DNA of 11,827 nt from Chloroflexia bacterium (lineage in GTDB: Bacteria > Chloroflexota > Chloroflexia > Thermomicrobiales > CFX8). A model generated the notes under the pieces. That model saw nothing but the letters and a program-made list of their open reading frames with translations. It did no database searches and was not told where the DNA came from. The DNA lies in NCBI GenBank assembly GCA_013696045.1, contig JACCZH010000207.1, positions 1 through 11,827 of the forward strand, in the 5' to 3' direction. This document shows, piece after piece, positions 6,568 through 11,827 of this stretch (position 1 is the first letter of the stretch; each line of letters starts with the position of its first letter). A program made the translations under genes and the position numbers.

Positions 6568-7065
6568 ATGACCGCAACAAAAGCGTTTTCTTTACCTGAC
6601 CATAGTGGCCTCAAGGCCCCGTTTGCTGCGCTGCACCACGTAGCACTGGTGACGAACGACATGGAAAAGACGGTGGCCTTCTATCGCGACGTGCTGGGCA
6701 GCGAAATCGCCATGGCCCACCGGCTGGACCGCGAGGGTGAAGAGCGTCACTACTTCATCACCGTCGCCCCAAATACCGTCTTTGCCTTCTTTGAGTTTCC
6801 CGACGCCGAGATGCCCAGGCTTGAGCCGGCCACGATGCCAAAGAGCGGCCGCTCGCTGGACCACATCTGCTTCCATGTTGAGACTATGGAAGACTGGCAA
6901 GCCTGGCAGCAGAAACTCTCTGAGGCCGGGGTTGAGATCATGCCAGCCGGCGACCGGCCTTCATTCTTCTTTGCCGACCCCAACAACATCGTGATCGAGG
7001 TCGCACTGGGTAGCACCAGCCCCGGCTTCCCAATCCACGATGACCCACGCCCGGCCTACGAGTAG
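6568..7065 (+). CDS. VOC (glyoxalase/extradiol dioxygenase fold) family protein
   Basis: This 165-residue vicinal-oxygen-chelate protein has the two beta-alpha-beta-beta-beta modules of one VOC domain. Module 1 starts with LHHVALVTNDMEKTVAFYRDVLG (22-44), giving a metal-site histidine at H24, and carries FAFFEF (72-77). Module 2 starts with SLDHICFHV (96-104), giving H99, and ends with ADPNNIVIEVAL (136-147), giving E144. H24, H99 and E144 form the expected divalent-metal site, so it is probably an active lyase, isomerase or dioxygenase rather than a resistance-type binder. The first 20 residues precede the fold. The leader before ATG 6568 has only a weak purine run (GAAAGGG). It is divergent from the lyase operon and shares its intergenic region, so co-regulation is possible. 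The substrate is unknown. Confidence 0.82.
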   Translation: MTATKAFSLPDHSGLKAPFAALHHVALVTNDMEKTVAFYRDVLGSEIAMAHRLDREGEERHYFITVAPNTVFAFFEFPDAEMPRLEPATMPKSGRSLDHICFHVETMEDWQAWQQKLSEAGVEIMPAGDRPSFFFADPNNIVIEVALGSTSPGFPIHDDPRPAYE

Positions 7066-7237
7066 AGCTGCGACAGGGGATCACATCAGATGTGTGACTC
7101 ATTTCGTGCGGGCGACCGGTTTGGTCTCCCGCACGCAGGTCGATGCTGTTCGTTACCGGATCAACACGGTAAAACCCTTATTACGCCCGTGCGACAATGG
7201 TATATCTCACCCATAGCTCGTGGTTCTGGCGTTTGCT
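7066..7237. other. Convergent intergenic region with hairpins
   Basis: No gene is seen here. The region lies between the VOC gene (+) and the cupin gene (-). It holds the hairpin annotated at 7105-7135 and a short palindrome CACAT-CAG-ATGTG at 7082-7094. The stretch from about 7140 to 7237 shows nothing recognisable. Confidence 0.5.
7105..7135. terminator. Hairpin between convergent genes, probable terminator or 3' stabiliser
   Basis: CGTGCGGG pairs with CCCGCACG, then after one C/T mismatch GACC pairs with GGTC around a GGTTT loop: 12 pairs in all. It lies 40 bp after the VOC stop and about 100 bp beyond the cupin stop. There is no T tract on either strand, so intrinsic termination would be weak; Rho-assisted stopping or mRNA protection is possible. 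Confidence 0.5.
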
Positions 7238-8092
7238 CTACGTCACACGTCTCCTACGCAGCATAAATCCGCCAGCTACGAGACCAACGCAGGCGACCAT
7301 GGTGATCGTGCCGATCTGGCCGAAGCGGCTCCACAGTGTCTCATCTACAGCAGGCACAAGCGTCGTCGTGACGATCCGTACAACCTCACCGCCAGTGCTC
7401 CCGCGCTCAACCGCCACACCCTGTTCTTCGGTACGCGTGGCGCCAGGCGCATATACGGTTTCGGCGCCAGCTTCGTCACGAGCAACCAGTTCGCCCTGGA
7501 CAACGGTGATAAAAGTGTCACCTTCATTTTCTGGCGCTAGTGCCCAGCTGCCGGGGGCATAGTCGAGCAGCTGATGGACGACCTCGTATTCAACCGGAGG
7601 TTCAGCAATCTCGAACACCGCCTGGGTAACAACCTGAGGGGGCGGGGCGGACTGGGTAGTAGATCCGGCATTCGCATATGTCGTCACCGGGTGGCCGGAA
7701 GGCACGAGGTAGGTCACCATCAGGCTCGCAGGCGCGTCCGTAAGATTCGTGCCTTCGTAGAGGCTCTCCGGAACCTCGATGAAATCGTCGCCAGCGCGAT
7801 ACGTGTGTTCCTCACCATCGGCAACCAACGATAGCTCGCCGGTCAGCATCGTGATGAATCCCGGGCCGCCGTGGTGATGCAGGGCCGCGACGGCGCCGGG
7901 CGCAAATTCGAGCACGAGCTGGTGCGCCTCAAGTGGCGCGGATGGTGGGTCGTCAACCGCGAAGCTGGCCTCGGCGACGACCGTGGGTCCGGCGGAATTT
8001 TCCTGTCCAGCGACAATGCCCGGCATCAAGCCGTGCGCGAGCAGCGCCACGAGCGCCATTATGAACCGTAACAATTTTCTTCTCGTGAGCAA
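7238..8092 (-). CDS. Exported two-cupin protein with Tat-like signal and C-terminal membrane anchor
   Basis: This 284-residue protein is predicted to lie outside the membrane. The N-terminus TRRKLLR followed by a hydrophobic stretch (about 10-28) resembles a twin-arginine signal, with likely cleavage around 28-30. Cupin 1 (about 38-130) has LHHHGGPGFITMLTGELSLV (71-90) and AGDDFIEVP (100-108); the HHH and later E106 suit a metal site. Cupin 2 (about 155-245) keeps the fold (ITVVQGELVARD, 195-206) but has no histidines at the metal positions, so it is probably structural or a ligand site. Residues 259-277 form a second hydrophobic helix ended by RRRR, typical of a C-terminal anchor; I see no LPXTG. 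The start is TTG 8092, with only a weak GGATG upstream, but it is needed for the RR motif. An internal ATG (codon 12) would lose that motif. The perfect palindrome 31 bp upstream suggests repression. Enzymatic activity is unknown. Confidence 0.78.
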   Translation of the reverse strand: MLTRRKLLRFIMALVALLAHGLMPGIVAGQENSAGPTVVAEASFAVDDPPSAPLEAHQLVLEFAPGAVAALHHHGGPGFITMLTGELSLVADGEEHTYRAGDDFIEVPESLYEGTNLTDAPASLMVTYLVPSGHPVTTYANAGSTTQSAPPPQVVTQAVFEIAEPPVEYEVVHQLLDYAPGSWALAPENEGDTFITVVQGELVARDEAGAETVYAPGATRTEEQGVAVERGSTGGEVVRIVTTTLVPAVDETLWSRFGQIGTITMVACVGLVAGGFMLRRRRVT

Positions 8093-8122
8093 CTGTCATC
8101 CAACTTTCGCAACACCATCAAA

Positions 8123-8134
8123 CCTGTATACAGG
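8123..8134. promoter_or_regulatory. Perfect 12-bp palindrome CCTGTATACAGG, likely operator of the cupin gene
   Basis: CCTGTATACAGG is its own reverse complement and lies 31-42 bp upstream of the cupin gene's TTG start. Its centre contains TATACA, a reasonable -10 on the minus strand, which would put the transcript start about 25 bases before the start codon. Overlap of a dyad with a -10 is typical of repressor sites. The 10-mer AAACCTGTAT at its left edge (8120-8129) recurs at 6425-6434 in the lyase/VOC intergenic region. Confidence 0.5.
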
Positions 8135-8195
8135 CATCATCCTTTCGGCGTGAGGCAGGACCCACATCCCCCATTCGTCCAGTTGAAGCAGGGCA

Positions 8196-8229
8196 AGAAA
8201 AACGGCTCCGCCTCAGAGGGGGAGCCGTT
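8196..8229 (-). terminator. Intrinsic (Rho-independent) terminator of the IscA-like gene
   Basis: On the minus strand AACGGCTCC pairs with GGAGCCGTT (8229-8221 with 8209-8201), enclosing an 11-base loop. The stem runs directly into TTTTTC (to about 8196). Stem plus T tract is the canonical form. It begins 28 bp after the stop of the 8257-8547 gene and separates it from the cupin gene. Confidence 0.85.
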
Positions 8230-8256
8230 GGTGTTACGTCTGAAGGGCAGGAGAGC

Positions 8257-8547
8257 CTATACGACGATTTCGTTCTCGTTCGGGCGCTCAAGGGTGAACC
8301 CTTCCTGGCCGGGAGTCTCAACATAGTCCAGAACGAAGCCGTCCAGCGTCTCGATCAGCGGCTCGGGAATAATCACGACCGGGTCGCCGTCTTTCTCAAC
8401 AACCTGGTCCTCGTCGTTGGGAGCCATCAGGGCCAAACCGAGATTCTCATCTTCGGTCACCACCAACGTGACACCTTCGCCGGGCCCGGCATCGCTCGTG
8501 TTGCGCAGTTCTTCAAGCTTATCGAGAGCTTTATCTGTAACTTGCAT
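8257..8547 (-). CDS. Small IscA/HesB-fold-like protein lacking cysteines
   Basis: This 96-residue acidic protein resembles A-type Fe-S carriers in outline: an N-terminal helix (VTDKALDKLEELR, 3-15), a beta core (VTLVVTEDENLGLALM, 26-41), then VIIPEPLIETLDGFVLDYVE (58-77) and a C-terminal GFTLERPNE (83-91). The last two segments mimic the LDGxxLDY and GFxFxNPN features of IscA/HesB. It has no cysteine at all, so the three cluster ligands of true IscA are missing and Fe-S carriage is unlikely. Cysteine-free relatives exist in Gram-positive and Chloroflexota-like genomes, often annotated as HesB-like or adhesin. ATG 8547 follows AAGGAG by 6 bases, a strong site. It is monocistronic: divergent from the hydrolase upstream, with its own terminator downstream. 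The role is unknown. Fold assignment is moderate. Confidence 0.7.
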   Translation of the reverse strand: MQVTDKALDKLEELRNTSDAGPGEGVTLVVTEDENLGLALMAPNDEDQVVEKDGDPVVIIPEPLIETLDGFVLDYVETPGQEGFTLERPNENEIVV

Positions 8548-8644
8548 GTGTTTCTCCTTAGAATTTCCAAATCGTGTCTACCTATCGACCCTATCACACG
8601 CTAGCGGGGCAGGTCACAAAATGCTCCAAAACCGGCCTTCGTGC

Positions 8645-8653
8645 TGCTATCAT
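8645..8653 (+). promoter_or_regulatory. Candidate extended -10 promoter for the hydrolase/WD40 operon
   Basis: TGCTATCAT matches an extended -10 (TGn plus TATCAT, one change from TATAAT). It lies 32 bases before ATG 8686, which would give a leader of about 25 bases. The -35 region (about 8625-8630) is poor, as is common for extended -10 promoters. Confidence 0.4.
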
Positions 8654-8685
8654 TCGCCGTCGTAGCATGACCGGGAGCAACTCGC

Positions 8686-9507
8686 ATGAGCAGATCACCA
8701 GACACATCGTCAGGCCGTGCTCAGGTCCTCGGCGCAGAGATCTCCTACGAAGCGGCAGGCCAGGGCCAACTGCTGGTCCTTATCCACGCCGGCATCGCCG
8801 ACTGTCGCATGTGGGATGAGCAGTTTGACGCGATCGCCCACCATTTCCGGGTGATCCGCTACGATCTTCGCGGCGTCGGCCGCTCGTCGATGCCGGCCGG
8901 AGCATTCAGCCACCACGATGATCTGAAAGGGCTGCTGAAATTCCTCAACCTCGAACGAGCTCATGTTGTCGGGTTGTCGATGGGCGGCAGTGTTGCTATC
9001 GACTTCGCCCTCACCTACCCGGAGATGGTGGATAAGCTCGTTCTCGCAGCCGTTCTCGGTCCACCACCCTTCTCCCAGGGGTTGCGTGATGGCTGGTCCG
9101 CTGCCGAAGCTGCATTCGAAACCGAGGGCTTGTCTGAAGTCAACGAGATCGAGATGCAGATGTGGGTTGATGGGCCCGCACGTGCGCCCGGAGACGTTGA
9201 CCCGGAAGTGCGAGCTTTTGTAGCAGCGATGAACATCGATGTTCTGCGGCGCGAGGAGGAGAGCGAGGGCGCCCCCGAGACGCTCGATCCTCCGGCGGCC
9301 ACACGCCTGGCTGACATCGCAGCGCCCACGCTAGTGATCGTAGGTACCGGGGATCAGCCCGACGTTTTGACATACTGTGGCAAGCTCGCAACCGAGATCC
9401 CCAACGCCCGGCTGGAGCTCATCACCGATGTGGCGCACATGGTCAACATGGAAGCGTCGGACCGGTTCACTGAGCTGGTGGTTAACTTCGTAGCCGGAAA
9501 ACTGTAG
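8686..9507 (+). CDS. Alpha/beta-fold hydrolase
   Basis: This is a 273-residue, apparently cytosolic alpha/beta hydrolase of the ester, lactone or haloperoxidase-like kind. HAGIADCRMWD (34-44) is the oxyanion-hole region, and YDLRGVGRSS (59-68) is the conserved strand-4 motif. The nucleophile elbow is GLSMGG, with S98. The acid is D223 (GTGDQPDV) and the base is H251 (DVAHMVNME). A cap of about 80 residues (130-210) lies between strands 6 and 7. The triad is complete, so activity is expected, but the substrate is not readable; homologues are often annotated as 3-oxoadipate enol-lactonase-like. ATG 8686 has GGGAG 8 bases upstream. The WD40 gene begins 20 bp after its stop, so the two are likely co-transcribed. 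Confidence 0.87.
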   Translation: MSRSPDTSSGRAQVLGAEISYEAAGQGQLLVLIHAGIADCRMWDEQFDAIAHHFRVIRYDLRGVGRSSMPAGAFSHHDDLKGLLKFLNLERAHVVGLSMGGSVAIDFALTYPEMVDKLVLAAVLGPPPFSQGLRDGWSAAEAAFETEGLSEVNEIEMQMWVDGPARAPGDVDPEVRAFVAAMNIDVLRREEESEGAPETLDPPAATRLADIAAPTLVIVGTGDQPDVLTYCGKLATEIPNARLELITDVAHMVNMEASDRFTELVVNFVAGKL

Positions 9508-9513
9508 CCAGCT

Positions 9514-9522
9514 GAGAGAGGA
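9514..9522 (+). promoter_or_regulatory. Shine-Dalgarno before the TTG start of the WD40 gene
   Basis: GAGAGAGGA ends 5 bases before TTG 9528, just after the hydrolase stop. It supports the TTG start, which also gives an N-terminus right at the first WD40 strand. Confidence 0.55.
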
Positions 9523-9527
9523 ACATC

Positions 9528-10418
9528 TTGCACGCCCCAATAGAAATTGACGCCCACAGCGGACATGTCAGCGCAGTGAAGTTCGCGCCCGACGGCAAGA
9601 CGCTCCTCTCCGCCGGCATGGACAATGTCGTCAAACTCTGGTCAACAGCGAACTGGGAGCTCATCAACACTCTTGAGGGACACCAGAACGGTGTGGCCAG
9701 CATGACCTTCTCGCCAGATGGCATGCTGCTCGCGAGCGGGTCAACCGATACCATGGTCAAGCTATGGTCGTACCCCTCCGGAGAGTTCGTGGCGACCCTC
9801 AAGGGACACAAAAAGACCGTCGCCGCGCTCGCGTTCTCGCCTGACGGCCAGACTCTTGCGTCTGCGTCCTACGACGCGACCGTCCGGCTCTGGTCGGTTG
9901 CTGACCAGATGGAGCGCGGCGTCCACATGAAGCACGCCAAGAACGTTGTAGCCGTCGTTTTTTCGAGAGACGGCGAGATTGTGGCGACGTCGGGTGTCGG
10001 GACCAAGATCCATCTCTGGCTTATGCCCACCGGCAGCTGGCTGGCGTCTCTCGAAGAGACCCATGAACAGGCGGTCGGCGCGCTGGCAATGGCGCCGAGC
10101 GGCGAATTCATGGTGTCGGCCGGCTTCGAGGGCAATGTCGCCATCTGGTCGATTCCCGGCTGGGCGCGGGCAAACCTCATCAAGGCCGGCACAAGCGGTG
10201 TGAGCTCGGTGAGCATTCATCCGAACGAGCGTCTGCTGGCGGTAACCTCCGAACACAACGTCAGCATCTTCTCCGTCGAGACCGGCGAGCTAGTCGATGA
10301 GGCGAAGCTCGAAGCCAAAGGCGTCTACTCGGTCCACTTCTCGTCCGACGGTAGATGGCTCGCCGTCGCGGCCGCTGACAAGAAGGTACGGGTCTGGGAC
10401 GTCAGCGATCTGGATTAA
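9528..10418 (+). CDS. Stand-alone seven-bladed WD40 propeller protein
   Basis: This 296-residue protein consists almost wholly of seven WD40 repeats. The conserved repeat-end aromatics are W38, W80, W122, W164, W207, F248 and W290, spaced 41-43 residues apart. Each blade has an F/I-x-P/S-x-G/E turn and an LW or VW end. Blades 1-3 are closest to consensus (FSPDGxxLASxSxDxxVxLW with an upstream GH); blades 4-6 are more diverged. Seven blades make one closed propeller. There is no kinase, caspase, NB-ARC or other partner domain, no signal peptide and no membrane segment. It is therefore probably a cytosolic scaffold or binding platform. It is preceded by an alpha/beta hydrolase 20 bp upstream and followed 32 bp later by a convergent MOSC gene. 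The binding partner is unknown; the hydrolase is the obvious candidate but is unproven. Confidence 0.9.
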   Translation: MHAPIEIDAHSGHVSAVKFAPDGKTLLSAGMDNVVKLWSTANWELINTLEGHQNGVASMTFSPDGMLLASGSTDTMVKLWSYPSGEFVATLKGHKKTVAALAFSPDGQTLASASYDATVRLWSVADQMERGVHMKHAKNVVAVVFSRDGEIVATSGVGTKIHLWLMPTGSWLASLEETHEQAVGALAMAPSGEFMVSAGFEGNVAIWSIPGWARANLIKAGTSGVSSVSIHPNERLLAVTSEHNVSIFSVETGELVDEAKLEAKGVYSVHFSSDGRWLAVAAADKKVRVWDVSDLD

Positions 10419-10450
10419 CTATCCGACGCCCTTGTTGTGTCGCATGACGA

Positions 10451-10906
10451 TTACGCCTCCCGCACCTCGTCACCCACCGAAATCTGACCGTCGTTCAGAA
10501 CATGGGCACGTAGACCACCGCTGCGGGCAAGGCCCTTGAGCATGCCGGGTCGGGTCAGTTCTTCAAGATGGTTGCATGGCGGGCAGAGACGGATGCCCTC
10601 GCACTCGACCTCGCCAACCCGGAACCGTTTCCCGACCAGATCGTTGAGCCGGACGCCGCTCGTCATCAGGTTGCGCCGGCATTCGATCGGCGCGAGCGCA
10701 ACACCGTGGTCCCGCCGCAAGGCCTCAAGCGACTCCTGCTCGATCAGCGTGAGCTGCCGGCCGTCGTTGCCATCCGAATAGAAGCCGGTCTCCAGAAGAT
10801 ACCTGTCCCCGTCCAGCCCCTTGCCAGCGATCGCCCTGGCGGTTTCGAGTTGGGTCATCGGCTCGCTTGCGGCGGTGGTAACAAAAATTCCTTCGACCCT
10901 GGCCAT
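10451..10906 (-). CDS. Small MOSC domain protein
   Basis: This is a 151-residue stand-alone MOSC (molybdenum cofactor sulfurase C-terminal) domain. Hallmarks in order are GLDGDRY (30-36), RQLTLIEQESLEAL (50-63), ECRRNL (75-80), LVGKRFRVGEV (90-100), the cysteine motif RLCPPCNHLEELT (106-118; C108 and C111), and GGLRAHVLNDG with GDEV (130-147). The conserved MOSC cysteine is proposed to carry sulfur for metal-sulfur cofactor maturation or to take part in moco-linked reduction. No molybdoenzyme gene lies in the window. ATG 10906 follows AAGGA by about 7 bases. It converges with the WD40 gene and is divergent from the MFS gene. No terminator is visible in the 32-bp gap to the WD40 stop. Family is sure; biological partner is unknown. 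Confidence 0.88.
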   Translation of the reverse strand: MARVEGIFVTTAASEPMTQLETARAIAGKGLDGDRYLLETGFYSDGNDGRQLTLIEQESLEALRRDHGVALAPIECRRNLMTSGVRLNDLVGKRFRVGEVECEGIRLCPPCNHLEELTRPGMLKGLARSGGLRAHVLNDGQISVGDEVREA

Positions 10907-11042
10907 GTGAGTTTCCTTCTATGCAAACTGAATGGTAGTCAGGGCGACAGCATAGCATCTGCTCCTCTGGCGGGCCGCATCGATTCGGTGTACTGTGCCT
11001 CGCAAGGCGCGGTGTGGCGTCGAAGGCTGTAAGGGAGCAAAT

Positions 11043-11827
11043 GTGAGCGCAGCCGGGCGGGCACGGCGAGGGGCGCGGGAGGTCTTTTTCGGCTGGTGGA
11101 TCGTCCTCGGCGGCATCGGCATTCAGATTCTCACCTCGGGCCTGATGAACCAGGCCTACGGCGCATACGTCGTCACCCTCCAGGCCCAGTTCGGCTGGAG
11201 TAAGACCGCCTTCTCCATTGCCTATGCGCTGCAACAAGTTGAAAGCGGCCTGCTCGGACCTGTCCAGGGATGGATGCTCGACAGGTTCGGTCCGAGGCTC
11301 GTCATGCGGATCGGGATCATGCTGCTTGGCGGCGGCTTCATGCTGTTCAGTCAGATCAACTCCTTGCCAATGTTTTATGTCGCCTTTCTCATCATGGCAG
11401 TCGGCATGAGCATGGCCGGCTTTGTCTCATTAACAACCACACTCATCAACTGGTTTGAGCGTAAACGTGGGACCGCCCTGGGAATCATGCAGACCGGCGG
11501 CGCGGTTGGCGGACTGCTGGTGCCGGTGGTTGCCTGGTCGCTGACCACCTACGGGTGGCGAGCGACCGCTTTTGGCTCGGGAGTCGCGGTCATTACGCTG
11601 GGGCTGCCGCTGGTTCAGCTCATGCGCCACCGGCCGGAAGATTACGGGCTGCTTCCCGATGGAGTGAAGCCGGCACATCTCGGCGAGTGGCCACCTCCCG
11701 GCGGTGAGTCGATCATCAGCACCTCGGCAATCGACCGGATTGATTTCACTGTGCGCGAGGCGGTGCGCACCGGGGCGTTCTGGTTTCTATCCATCGGCCA
11801 CGGTCTGGCGCTCTTCATCGTCGGCGC
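11043..11827 (+). CDS. MFS transporter, oxalate/formate antiporter- or monocarboxylate-like (truncated by window end)
   Basis: 261 codons of an open frame run off the right edge with no stop, so only about the first six to seven of 12 membrane helices are seen. Helices lie at about 16-40, 52-77, 86-104, 108-135, 144-166 and 171-194, with a seventh starting near 242. The helix 2-3 loop GWMLDRFGPR (76-85) is the MFS signature (G-x-x-x-D-R-x-G-x-R). NWFERKRGTALGI (136-148) precedes helix 5. After helix 6, HRPEDYGLLPDG (196-207) is typical of the oxalate/formate antiporter and monocarboxylate branch. The start is GTG 11043; AAGGGAG lies 5 bases upstream, while ATG 11041 is followed at once by TGA. 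The likely cargo is a small carboxylate, but this is inference. It is divergent from the MOSC gene across a 136-bp gap. Confidence 0.85.
   Translation, partial: MSAAGRARRGAREVFFGWWIVLGGIGIQILTSGLMNQAYGAYVVTLQAQFGWSKTAFSIAYALQQVESGLLGPVQGWMLDRFGPRLVMRIGIMLLGGGFMLFSQINSLPMFYVAFLIMAVGMSMAGFVSLTTTLINWFERKRGTALGIMQTGGAVGGLLVPVVAWSLTTYGWRATAFGSGVAVITLGLPLVQLMRHRPEDYGLLPDGVKPAHLGEWPPPGGESIISTSAIDRIDFTVREAVRTGAFWFLSIGHGLALFIVG

Noticed and set aside
7081..7097. Dyad TCACATCAGATGTGTGA resembling a CRP/FNR-type site
   Set aside because: The half-sites are in the wrong order (TCACA then TGTGA), and it lies downstream of two convergent genes, not in a promoter.
1..11827. CRISPR array, transposon, prophage, tRNA or rRNA
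   Set aside because: I looked for regularly spaced repeats, terminal inverted repeats with a transposase, phage genes and cloverleaf or rRNA sequence and found none. The only protein-level repeats are the seven WD40 blades.

Overview
The window is GC-rich bacterial chromosomal DNA, about 60 % G+C by eye. It has short intergenic gaps, gene pairs on both strands, and many non-ATG starts: six of the fourteen recognisable genes appear to begin with GTG or TTG, each judged by Shine-Dalgarno position. The DUF3105/DUF305 membrane pair, a cysteine-free IscA-like protein, a small MOSC protein and a stand-alone WD40 propeller suggest a Chloroflexota-like or other GC-rich terrabacterial heterotroph. That assignment is inference; there is no rRNA or other marker gene. 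I see no mobile element, CRISPR array, tRNA or rRNA.

Layout, left to right. (1) 1-170: the possible C-terminal end of an upstream gene, perhaps with a frameshift. (2) 294-968 (+): an endonuclease III-type DNA glycosylase. (3) 1102-2443 (+): a two-gene unit for membrane-anchored extracytoplasmic DUF3105 and DUF305 proteins, ending near a strong intergenic palindrome. (4) 2541-6369 (-): four genes on the minus strand, transcribed in the order SDR dehydrogenase, diaminopropionate ammonia-lyase, tandem-GNAT acetyltransferase, SDR dehydrogenase. The lyase and acetyltransferase overlap by ATGA. (5) 6568-7065 (+): a VOC/glyoxalase-fold protein, divergent from that operon. (6) 7238-8092 (-): an exported two-cupin protein with a Tat-like signal and a C-terminal membrane anchor, preceded by a perfect 12-bp palindrome. 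(7) 8257-8547 (-): a small IscA/HesB-fold protein without cysteines, followed by a canonical intrinsic terminator. (8) 8686-10418 (+): an alpha/beta hydrolase and a seven-bladed WD40 propeller, 20 bp apart. (9) 10451-10906 (-): a small MOSC protein. (10) 11043 to the right edge (+): the N-terminal part of an MFS transporter of the oxalate/formate-antiporter or monocarboxylate type, cut by the window end.

How the genes work together. The clearest functional unit is the minus-strand operon around the ammonia-lyase. The lyase should deaminate 2,3-diaminopropionate or a related beta-substituted amino acid to pyruvate and ammonia. The coupled acetyltransferase could acetylate an amino substrate, and the two SDRs could oxidise or reduce upstream or downstream carbonyls or alcohols. 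This reads as a small catabolic or detoxification cassette of unknown real substrate. The DUF3105/DUF305 pair looks like an envelope metal-handling unit, copper being the best guess from a characterised DUF305 protein. Nothing here amounts to a demonstrated new system; the best candidates are the lyase cassette, the hydrolase/WD40 pair and the anchored bicupin with its operator-like palindrome.
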